Of a stretch of DNA of 8,090 bases, positions 1 through 5,868 are shown in pieces. Origin of the DNA: Gammaproteobacteria bacterium (lineage in GTDB: Bacteria > Pseudomonadota > Gammaproteobacteria > DRJJ01); NCBI GenBank assembly GCA_011052255.1, contig DRJJ01000241.1:1-8090 (forward strand), written 5' to 3'. Below the pieces are notes generated by a model, which was given only the letters and a program-made list of their open reading frames with translations, was not told the DNA's origin and made no database searches. The stretch's first letter is position 1; every line of letters begins with the position of its first letter. The position numbers and the translations under genes were made by a program.

Positions 1-375
<375 letters not shown>

Positions 376-502
376 AATGGTTTAGTCACTTTATGGGTGA
401 CAATTCCTTTCGATACTGAATCACTCTTACATCTGACATAATTGACATATATAAGGTAACTCACATCGTATTAATGTGTGAAAATCACACCCGACGCAAG
501 CA

Positions 503-566
503 CCCACACAAATTACTTAATCCTGATTTGATAAAGAACCACGGCCGAGAACTCGCTCAGCTGAGC
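503..566 (-). promoter_or_regulatory. rrn antitermination region: boxB-like, boxA-like and boxC-like elements
   Basis: On the minus strand, TGGTTCTTTATCA (529-541) resembles the rrn boxA consensus (TGCTCTTTAACA), and TGTGTGGG (503-510) matches the boxC sequence that follows boxA in E. coli rrn leaders. Just upstream, GCTCAGCTGAGC (555-566) and CGAGTTCTCG (546-555) are overlapping small palindromes in the boxB position. In the E. coli rrn system, boxA RNA loads NusB-NusE (S10) and the SuhB/Nus complex so that polymerase reads through the operon. The order boxB-boxA-boxC supports the call. boxA has several mismatches to the E. coli form, so its exact edges are uncertain. Confidence 0.65.
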
Positions 567-572
567 TTGACT

Positions 573-600
573 ATTATACAGGTCTAACTGACTTCGTCAA
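573..600 (-). promoter_or_regulatory. rrn promoter P2
   Basis: Read on the minus strand, TTGACG (595-600) and a perfect TATAAT (573-578) are separated by 16 bases. The position, about 200 bases before the 16S 5' end and about 108 bases downstream of a stronger promoter, fits the P2 of a tandem rrn promoter pair. The sequence after the -10 (AGTCAAGC) is less GC-rich than that of P1, which in E. coli goes with weaker stringent control. This last point is inference. Confidence 0.75.
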
Positions 601-606
601 TAATAA

Positions 607-624
607 GCCGGAAATAATTCCGGC
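607..624 (-). other. Perfect hairpin between rrn P1 and P2
   Basis: GCCGGAA and TTCCGGC form a perfect 7-bp inverted repeat with a 4-base loop. On the minus strand it is followed at once by TTATTATTGACG, which runs into the P2 -35 element. In a P1 transcript it would fold into a stable stem followed by a modestly U-rich stretch, somewhat like a weak intrinsic terminator. It could equally be an RNA-folding or protein-binding element. No function can be assigned. Confidence 0.5.
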
Positions 625-680
625 CCTTAGACTGGTCAACCGGGCTGCTTTCGCGTCCGTTTCCCTGTACGAGGAGGCGC

Positions 681-740
681 ATTATACGCACCGTACCCGG
701 CACGTCAACAGCTATACGAAATATATTTTATTACTAAACC
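681..740 (-). promoter_or_regulatory. rrn promoter P1 with UP element
   Basis: On the minus strand, TTGACG (703-708) and a perfect TATAAT (681-686) are spaced by 16 bases. They are followed by the GC-rich discriminator GCGCCTCC, very like E. coli rrn P1 (TATAATGCGCCACC). Directly upstream, 709-740 is strongly A+T-rich, the composition expected of an UP element bound by the RNA polymerase alpha C-terminal domain. The GC-rich discriminator and 16-base spacer are the known features that make rrn P1 sensitive to ppGpp/DksA and initiating NTP levels. The spacing, discriminator and position upstream of 16S make this a secure call. Confidence 0.88.
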
Positions 741-782
741 ACAGGCAATCTCATCTGATTGATTTTAGTGAATTATCCTAAT

Positions 783-1545
783 CTAGAGCGTAAAGTAAAA
801 GGTCGCACCCTGGTCCAGAACCGCCTCTGCCCATATCTGCCCTTCATGCCTGGCTATAATACGCTGCACAGTTGCCAGGCCAATACCCGTACCTTCGAAT
901 TCAGATTCCCTGTGAAACCGCTGAAATACGCCAAATAGTTTACCGCTATACTTCATATCAAAACCCGCACCATTATCACGAACAAAGTAAACAGGCCCTT
1001 CATCCTTATTCTTTACACCGAACTCGATCACCGCCTGGCTTTCTCTCGCCGTGTATTTCCATGCATTCCCGAGCAGGTTCTGAACCACCAGCCTCATTAA
1101 TATTGGGTCTGCACTGATTTTTCCAGGTATTTCGCATTCAGTCCACTCATGTGCCGGGTTGCCTTACGCACACGCTACAGCACCAGCTGCTCCAGATTAT
1201 CCTTGCTCTTCTGTAGCTCCTGATTGACTTCATAGCGCTCAATCTCCAGCGCAAACCGGTTGGCAAATAAGCCCAGTATGGGACCGGCCCATTCCTCTAT
1301 ACCCAATGGCTTGTCATCCATAACGGAAACCAGTCCGATCATTTTTCCTTCCGCAATCATCGGATGGCCAAAATAGCTCCGGATACCCATCTGAACCAGC
1401 ATCGTGTCATCCGGATAACGTTCGCTGGCACTATCCAGAACCAGCTCAACATCAAGATCCATTACCTCTTTTCAAAGAGTCCCTTCCAGTGAATAAGTGA
1501 AGTTTTCAGCAAACTGGCCAACGGTATAGGACCTAATGTAAATCA
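783..1545 (-). pseudogene. Decayed sensor histidine kinase (GAF remnant + HATPase domain)
   Basis: Two pieces of one kinase lie in different frames. The upstream piece (about 1545-1178) reads as the later part of a GAF domain, including AENFTYSLEGT and SERYPDDTMLVQMGIRSYFG, and ends in a coiled linker (LEQLVL). It is broken by TGA at 1472-1474, where relatives carry the Cys of a GTPC motif, and ends at TAG 1175-1177. The downstream piece (1163-783) is a near-complete HATPase_c domain: N box NLLGNAWKYT, G1 DNGAGFD, F box LFGVFQRFH, G2 GTGIGLA, and a normal C-terminus. It is preceded in frame by TAA at 1164-1166. The dimerisation/phosphoacceptor helices with the catalytic His are missing between the pieces, as is the GAF N-terminus. 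The simplest reading is a pseudogene with an internal deletion and a frameshift. It sits between tyrS and the rrn promoters. A short ORF starting at ATG 1460-1462 is likely a remnant, not a gene. Confidence 0.85.
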
Positions 1546-1581
1546 ATAGACCAGGGCATGCTGTAAACCCTGTAAAACCAT

Positions 1582-2781
1582 CTAGGTAAGCGTGACTCTG
1601 GCAAAACGACGCTTGCCGACCTGATAGACATGCTTGCTACCTGCCTTTAGCTGCAGCTTTGCGTCCTCAACTCGTTCGCCATCGATGCGTACCGCACCCT
1701 GCTTGATCATACGCATTGCGTCCGAGGTGCTTTTCACCAGCCCCGCCTCCTTGAGCAAGTTGGCTATCGCCATGTGGCCATCAGTGACTTTCAGGGTTTT
1801 CTCTGCTATATCCTCGGGCATCGCACCCTTCTGAAAGCGGGCTATAAAGGCCTCACGTGCCTTTACGGCAGCATTTTTGTCATGGAATCGCTCAATGATC
1901 TCTTCGGCCAACAGAAACTTGATATCGCGTGGATTCTTGCCGTCTGCAACCTCTTTGCGCAAACCCTCTATCTCAGCAACCGGGCGGAAGCTGAGTAGCT
2001 CGAAGTAACGCCACATCAGGTCATCCGATATGGACATGATTTTACCAAACATCTCATCAGCCGGGTCGGCTATGCCTATATAGTTACCCAGTGACTTGGA
2101 CATTTTCTGCACACCATCCAGGCCTTCAAGTATCGGCAATGTAATCACCGCCTGCGGCTCCTGACCATATTGTTTTTGTAATTCACGCCCGACCAGTAAG
2201 TTGAATTTCTGGTCTGTTCCGCCGAGTTCGACATCTGCTTTCATGGCCACCGAATCATAGCCCTGTATCAATGGGTACAGGAACTCATGTATCGATATGG
2301 ACTGGCCTGACTTGTAACGCTTGCTGAAATCATCCCGCTCCAGCATGCGCGCCACCGTTTGCCGGGCGGCCAGCTGGATCAGATCCGCGGAGGTCATTTC
2401 GTTCATCCAGCTCGAGTTAAACATCACCCGAGTTTTTTCCGGGTCCAGAATCTTGAATATCTGCTGTTCATAGCTTTTGGCGTTTTCGATCACATCGTCA
2501 CGCGTCAATGGCGGGCGTGTGCTGCTTTTGCCGGTTGGGTCACCGATCATGCCGGTAAAATCTCCAATCAGGAACATTACCTCGTGACCCAGGTCCTGAA
2601 ACTGGCGCAGCTTGTTGATCAACACGGTATGGCCCAGATGCAGGTCAGGCGCTGTCGGATCAAAACCGGCCTTAATCCGTAACGATGTACCGCGCTTCAG
2701 TTTGTCGATAAGATCCTGCTCCAGCAGGATTTCTTCAGTACCACGCTTGATCAGGGCAAGCGCATCAGCAGCGGATGTCAT
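1582..2781 (-). CDS. tyrS: Tyrosyl-tRNA synthetase
   Basis: A cytoplasmic class I aminoacyl-tRNA synthetase that activates tyrosine with ATP and charges tRNA-Tyr. The 399-residue product has the full architecture. The catalytic Rossmann domain carries the HIGH-type motif HLGH at residues 48-51, in PTAPDLHLGHTVLINKL. The KMSKS loop is at 226-230, followed by LGN. A C-terminal S4-like RNA-binding domain runs from about 337 to the end. The length and sequence style fit the TyrZ-like branch of about 400 residues found in Pseudomonas rather than E. coli TyrS (424 residues). The ATG at 2779-2781 is preceded by GAGGT with 5 intervening bases, so the start is well supported. The upstream minus-strand region may be a regulatory leader. 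No convincing terminator follows; a 5-bp CAGGG/CCCTG repeat at 1552-1572 lacks a T tract. It is divergent from the M23 peptidase gene. Confidence 0.97.
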   Translation of the reverse strand: MTSAADALALIKRGTEEILLEQDLIDKLKRGTSLRIKAGFDPTAPDLHLGHTVLINKLRQFQDLGHEVMFLIGDFTGMIGDPTGKSSTRPPLTRDDVIENAKSYEQQIFKILDPEKTRVMFNSSWMNEMTSADLIQLAARQTVARMLERDDFSKRYKSGQSISIHEFLYPLIQGYDSVAMKADVELGGTDQKFNLLVGRELQKQYGQEPQAVITLPILEGLDGVQKMSKSLGNYIGIADPADEMFGKIMSISDDLMWRYFELLSFRPVAEIEGLRKEVADGKNPRDIKFLLAEEIIERFHDKNAAVKAREAFIARFQKGAMPEDIAEKTLKVTDGHMAIANLLKEAGLVKSTSDAMRMIKQGAVRIDGERVEDAKLQLKAGSKHVYQVGKRRFARVTLT

Positions 2782-2803
2782 GTTTTACCTCATTTAAACT
2801 GTT

Positions 2804-2916
2804 AGGCCAGATGGCCTGGGACAGCACACAATACTTTATCCAGCCCGGTACTGTACAGCCTCTGCCCAATATAACTGGTTATAATTCATGGAAATAGTCG
2901 CCTGTACCGGGCCATC
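2804..2916 (-). promoter_or_regulatory. Candidate structured leader of tyrS (nested inverted repeats)
   Basis: The untranslated region before tyrS carries several matching arms. CCCGGTAC (2844-2851) is complementary to GTACCGGG (2904-2911). Outside that pair, GATGGCC (2810-2816) is complementary to GGCCATC (2910-2916). The two pairs are nested and could form one long-range helix. The 2804-2817 arm can instead close on itself as AGGCC-ATCT-GGCCT, about 20 bases before the tyrS Shine-Dalgarno. TATAAC-TG-GTTATA (2870-2883) adds a further stem in the loop. Mutually exclusive folds ahead of an aminoacyl-tRNA synthetase gene suggest attenuation or translational control, but this is inference from a single sequence. 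No strong poly-U tract follows the last stem, and no T-box hallmarks were recognised. Confidence 0.35.
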
Positions 2917-2937
2917 TAACGTGACCTGCTGCTCCAT
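2836..2937 (-). CDS. Possible tyrosine-rich leader peptide upstream of tyrS
   Basis: A 33-codon ORF on the minus strand begins MEQQVTLDGPVQ and ends MNYNQLYWAEAVQYRAG before TAA at 2836-2838. Three of its last 17 codons are Tyr and one is Trp. An internal ATG at 2887-2889 would give just that 17-residue peptide. Either start lacks a strong Shine-Dalgarno. The ORF overlaps the inverted repeats of the tyrS leader, so a ribosome stalled at Tyr codons could change the folding. That is the logic of a classical attenuator and is plausible for a tyrosyl-tRNA synthetase. The Tyr enrichment is modest and could be chance. I recognise no homologue, so the call is speculative. Confidence 0.25.
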   Translation of the reverse strand: MEQQVTLDGPVQATISMNYNQLYWAEAVQYRAG

Positions 2938-2964
2938 TTTAACAATCTTGCGTTGACCTGTAAC
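2936..2964 (-). promoter_or_regulatory. Candidate tyrS promoter
   Basis: On the minus strand, GTTACA (2959-2964) and TAAAAT (2936-2941) are 17 bases apart, matching the sigma-70 consensus at 4 of 6 and 5 of 6 positions. Initiation would fall near 2929, giving a 5' leader of about 150 bases. That start would exclude the upstream ATG of the 33-codon ORF but keep its internal ATG at 2887-2889. This is a prediction from sequence only. Confidence 0.4.
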
Positions 2965-2981
2965 AGGCGACACGGTAACCT
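2953..2981 (+). promoter_or_regulatory. Weak candidate promoter for the M23 peptidase-anmK pair
   Basis: TTGACC (2953-2958) is a good -35. The hexamer 17 bases on, TAACCT (2976-2981), is a poor -10. A better -10 (TATTAT, 3011-3016) lies so close to the peptidase start that it would give a nearly leaderless mRNA and has no clear -35. Some plus-strand promoter must lie here because the flanking genes diverge, but its identity is unsure. It would overlap the candidate tyrS promoter on the other strand. Confidence 0.3.
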
Positions 2982-3028
2982 ATATATAACAATTATCAAT
3001 AATTCCGGCATATTATGGCATTTTTGTG

Positions 3029-4594
3029 ATGCAGGACTACAAGCACAGAATCAGGGCCTCCGAGTCAGAAAAGGCATTCCGGCACCCACGGCAACAAAAA
3101 TTGTCACGCATGGCTATGCTGGGCTATGCCTCAGTTCTTACCATAATCAGCCTGGTGTTTTTACCCGATGACTCCGAAGCCAAAAAAACTGTTGCCGTTG
3201 ACGCGATGGTTGAATCTGAATTAACGCTCAGCTTTGCAGACAACTCCCGGCAGCAACCGGTCCAGGATGTACTGCCAGCGGCGAATACCCGCTCGCCTCT
3301 GCCAGAAGCCAGCGACATTACTATACAGCCAGCGACGACCGCCACGGTAGAAGCCAACATCCAGCCCGCTGTTATACCCGATGTAATAAAAGTCGCCGCA
3401 CTTCCTGTTAGCCATTCTGATAAAGACCCTGTGGCGATAGAAGAAATCACAGCAGCCGTAGAGGCCATTGATCCATCGGCGCTTAGCTGGCAGACCATCA
3501 AGGTTAAGTCCGGTGACAGCATGGCACGGATATTCAAACGCGCCGAGCTATCCGCCAGTGAGCTGCATGCCATATTGAAAAGCGGATCGAAAGCCAAAAA
3601 GCTGCGCAACATCCATCCCGGGCAAAAATTACGCTTTGCAACCGGCCCGAACGGTCAGCTGGAGCAACTGCAATACAAGATCAACGAAATCACCACACTT
3701 GAAATCAAGCGCGCGCAAAGTAGCTATCAATCCCGTTTGATCACCCGAAACTATGAAACCCGCATTACCCATGCTGCCGGTACCATTCATCATTCTCTGT
3801 TTCTGGCCGGCATGGAAGCAGGACTAACGGATAGCATGACCATGGATCTGGCCGGTATATTTGGCTGGGACATCGACTTCGCACTGGATATTCGGTCCGG
3901 GGACCGCTTTGTCGTAGTCTATGAAGAAAAGTACCTCGATGGTCGCAAGGTACGCAATGGCAATATCCTGGCTGCCGAGTTTTTTAACAACAACAAGACC
4001 TATCGCTCTATTCGTTACACCGATGCAAACGGTAACACCGGTTTCTATGATGCCGATGGCCGCAGTATGCGCAAGGCCTTTCTGCGTACGCCTGTCGACT
4101 TCTCACGCATCAGCTCACGCTTCAGTAGCGGCCGTAAACACCCGGTGCTAAATCGTATTCGTGCCCACAAAGGGGTAGACTACGCCGCGTCACGTGGTAC
4201 CCCGATACGCGCAACCGGTGATGGCAAGATCATCTATCGTGGCCGTAAGGGTGGCTACGGCAAGGCCGTGATCATTCGGCACGGTTCTCGTTATACCACC
4301 CTGTATGCCCATATGAATAATTACAACCGCAAGGCCCGGCTGGGGTCTCGTGTCAAACAGGGGCAGGTTATTGGCTATGTGGGTAGCTCTGGTCTGGCAA
4401 CCGGTCCCCACCTGCATTACGAGTTCCGCCTCAATGGCGTGCATCGCAATCCGCTGACGGTACGCCTGCCGAAATCTGCATCGCTGGCGAAAAAGTATTT
4501 GCCTGATTTCAAACAAACGGCCGACCCGCTGCTATCAAGGCTGGACACTTTAAATCGCACCCTGCTGGCCATGTCAGGACAAGAAAACAAATAG
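3029..4594 (+). CDS. mepM: MepM-like M23 peptidoglycan DD-endopeptidase, membrane-anchored
   Basis: A periplasmic zinc metallopeptidase expected to cut peptide crosslinks in peptidoglycan. Numbered from ATG 3029 (521 residues), it has a short basic N-terminus, one membrane segment at about 28-46, and a low-complexity Ala/Pro/Thr-rich linker to about 145. A LysM/OapA-like domain follows from about 151 (IKVKSGDSMARIF), then a middle domain, then a C-terminal M23 (lysostaphin-type) domain. The M23 motifs are intact: H380xxxD384 (HKGVD), H428 (YAHM), and H461-L-H463 (HLHYE). The domain order matches MepM/YebA and P. aeruginosa PA0667, which lies in the same neighbourhood. The start is uncertain: GTG 3026 and ATG 3029 are adjacent, neither with a clear Shine-Dalgarno, and ATG 3110 would shorten the N-terminus. 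anmK follows after 7 bases. The exact cleavage specificity cannot be read from sequence. Confidence 0.92.
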   Translation: MQDYKHRIRASESEKAFRHPRQQKLSRMAMLGYASVLTIISLVFLPDDSEAKKTVAVDAMVESELTLSFADNSRQQPVQDVLPAANTRSPLPEASDITIQPATTATVEANIQPAVIPDVIKVAALPVSHSDKDPVAIEEITAAVEAIDPSALSWQTIKVKSGDSMARIFKRAELSASELHAILKSGSKAKKLRNIHPGQKLRFATGPNGQLEQLQYKINEITTLEIKRAQSSYQSRLITRNYETRITHAAGTIHHSLFLAGMEAGLTDSMTMDLAGIFGWDIDFALDIRSGDRFVVVYEEKYLDGRKVRNGNILAAEFFNNNKTYRSIRYTDANGNTGFYDADGRSMRKAFLRTPVDFSRISSRFSSGRKHPVLNRIRAHKGVDYAASRGTPIRATGDGKIIYRGRKGGYGKAVIIRHGSRYTTLYAHMNNYNRKARLGSRVKQGQVIGYVGSSGLATGPHLHYEFRLNGVHRNPLTVRLPKSASLAKKYLPDFKQTADPLLSRLDTLNRTLLAMSGQENK

Positions 4595-4601
4595 CCCCAA
4601 C

Positions 4602-5753
4602 ATGACCACGAATGTGATCAGTCGAAACCCGGAAACCTATATCGGCCTGATGTCCGGCACCAGCCTGGATGCTATTGATGTAGCCTTGCTCGACTTTACG
4701 GATGATCAGATCAATCTGCTAGCCACTCACAGCCATGCCTTCCCTGATGCACTCAAGCAAACCATCCAGCAACTTAACCAGCCTGGTCAGCGTGATGAAA
4801 TTCACCGTATGGCCGTGGCCGACCTGCAGCTTGCTGATGTTTTTGCAGAGGCCGTTAGCGCGCTACTGGGGCAGGCTGGCAAGCAGGCCAGCAGCATTAA
4901 GGCGCTAGGCAGTCATGGTCAGACCATACGTCACCAGCCAAATGACGCAACACCTTACACGTTACAAATTGGTGACCCTAATCGACTGGCCGAATTAACC
5001 GGCATCACCACCGTGGGTGATTTTCGGCGCCGGGATATGGCTGCCGGTGGCCAGGGTGCGCCGCTGGCGCCGGCCTTTCATGCCGCCCTGTTTCGCACAA
5101 CCCGTGAGAACCGCACCATACTAAATCTGGGCGGCATGGCCAACCTGACCCTGTTACCCGCTGACCTCGCTCAAGCGGTAACCGGCTTCGATACCGGTCC
5201 CGGCAATATATTGCTGAATGCCTGGTATCAACGACATCACAACGAAGCCTACGATCAGAACGGCCTCTGGGCAGGCACAGGACAGGTATCAGAACAACTA
5301 CTTGCTGCCCTGCTGGAACTGCCGTTCTACAGCATCACACCACCGCGCAGCACTGGCCGTGAACAGTTCAACCTTGAATATCTTGATCATATTCTCGACC
5401 AAATTACACTAAGTCCGAAACCTGAAGCTGCCCCTGAAAATATTCAGGCCACACTATCGGAGCTGACTGCCCGCAGCGTGGCCCATGCACTGACGACCTG
5501 GGGTGGTGACTGCGCACGCCTGCTGGTTTGTGGCGGTGGGGTATTTAACACTGACCTGCTCAAGCGACTGGCGGTGCAACTACCCGGGCTGAGCATTGAA
5601 TCCTGCGCAGCATACGGCATGGCACCGGAATGGATAGAAGCGGCCGCATTCGCGTGGCTGGCCAGGCAGACGCTACATCATCACTCCGGCAATCTAGCCG
5701 AGGTAACCGGTGCTACACATAACGTGGTACTGGGCGGCATTTACCTGAGTTAA
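4602..5753 (+). CDS. anmK: Anhydro-N-acetylmuramic acid kinase
   Basis: A cytoplasmic peptidoglycan-recycling enzyme that hydrolyses the 1,6-anhydro ring of anhydro-MurNAc and phosphorylates it with ATP to MurNAc-6-phosphate. The 383-residue product has the usual family length and motifs. These are the N-terminal GLMSGTSLDAID (15-26), GSHGQT (103-108), GDFRRRDMAAGGQGAPLAP starting near 139, NLGGMAN, FDTGPGN with D197 as the likely catalytic Asp, CGGGVFN, and the C-terminal YGMAPEWIEAAAFAWLA. All look intact. The start ATG lies 7 bases after the peptidase stop with no clear Shine-Dalgarno, so translational coupling in a two-gene operon is likely. Pairing a wall-cutting enzyme with a recycling kinase is a sensible functional unit and is also seen in Pseudomonas. 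No clear terminator was found in the 91 bases after the stop. Confidence 0.96.
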   Translation: MTTNVISRNPETYIGLMSGTSLDAIDVALLDFTDDQINLLATHSHAFPDALKQTIQQLNQPGQRDEIHRMAVADLQLADVFAEAVSALLGQAGKQASSIKALGSHGQTIRHQPNDATPYTLQIGDPNRLAELTGITTVGDFRRRDMAAGGQGAPLAPAFHAALFRTTRENRTILNLGGMANLTLLPADLAQAVTGFDTGPGNILLNAWYQRHHNEAYDQNGLWAGTGQVSEQLLAALLELPFYSITPPRSTGREQFNLEYLDHILDQITLSPKPEAAPENIQATLSELTARSVAHALTTWGGDCARLLVCGGGVFNTDLLKRLAVQLPGLSIESCAAYGMAPEWIEAAAFAWLARQTLHHHSGNLAEVTGATHNVVLGGIYLS

Positions 5754-5790
5754 GAACCATCCAGGCACACTGTGGTCATGAAAACCTCAC

Positions 5791-5819
5791 TTGTCAGGAG
5801 TCAATATTTAGTGTAAATT
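5791..5819 (+). promoter_or_regulatory. Promoter of the cytochrome-FTR1 gene
   Basis: TTGTCA (5791-5796), 5 of 6 to the -35 consensus, is followed 17 bases later by TAAATT (5814-5819), 4 of 6 to the -10. Initiation would fall near 5826. The -10 and start region is covered by a Fur-box-like sequence, the usual arrangement for repression by iron-loaded Fur. It suggests the iron gene is transcribed separately from anmK. Confidence 0.6.
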
Positions 5820-5834
5820 AGAATCATTCTCATT
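5816..5834 (+). promoter_or_regulatory. Fur box (ferric uptake regulator operator)
   Basis: AATTAGAATCATTCTCATT is an inverted repeat centred on C5825 (7-1-7 core TTAGAAT-C-ATTCTCA). Its two arms match except at one position. It is very close to the well-known Fur operator form AATGAGAATCATTCTCATT, differing at one base. It overlaps the -10 and start region of the promoter for an iron permease, which agrees with Fe2+-Fur repression and induction under iron limitation. The gene context strengthens the call; binding itself is inferred. Confidence 0.8.
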
Positions 5835-5868
5835 TGTATTACTGATGTTATCACTCAGGTATTACCCC

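Larger units (their letters stand above)
376..675 (-). ncRNA. rrn operon 5' leader (pre-16S leader transcript)
   Basis: This stretch separates the 16S 5' end from the P1 promoter and holds no protein gene. It would be transcribed as the pre-16S leader and removed by RNase III and other nucleases. It contains, in transcription order, a 7-bp hairpin (607-624), promoter P2 (573-600), boxB-like small palindromes, a boxA-like and a boxC-like element, and a short GTGTG/CACAC stem (476-490). The order resembles that of E. coli rrn leaders. The exact start depends on the P1 start site, which I place by distance from the -10 only. Confidence 0.75.

Noticed and set aside
872..1117. 81-codon plus-strand ORF over the kinase remnant
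   Set aside because: It is antisense to a clear HATPase domain with intact N, G1, F and G2 boxes, so it is a shadow frame.
1472..1474. Selenocysteine reading of the in-frame TGA in the GAF domain
   Set aside because: The same gene also has a TAG, a frameshift and a missing phosphoacceptor region, so decay explains the TGA better. No SECIS-like structure was identified by eye.
1552..1572. CAGGG/CCCTG inverted repeat just after tyrS as a terminator
   Set aside because: The stem is only 5 bp with a long loop, and no T tract follows on the minus strand.
2359..2682. 107-codon plus-strand ORF inside tyrS
   Set aside because: It is antisense to the catalytic domain of tyrS, with no recognisable protein and no ribosome-binding site seen.
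3124..3612. 162-codon minus-strand ORF over the peptidase N-terminal region
   Set aside because: It lies opposite the Ala/Thr/Pro-rich linker of the M23 peptidase, whose composition leaves the antisense frame open. The sense frame has clear domain homology.
5845..5868. Upstream ATG at 5845 as the start of the FTR1 gene
   Set aside because: It has no Shine-Dalgarno and lies about 19 bases from the predicted transcription start. ATG 5869 has AGGT at good spacing and gives a normal signal peptide.
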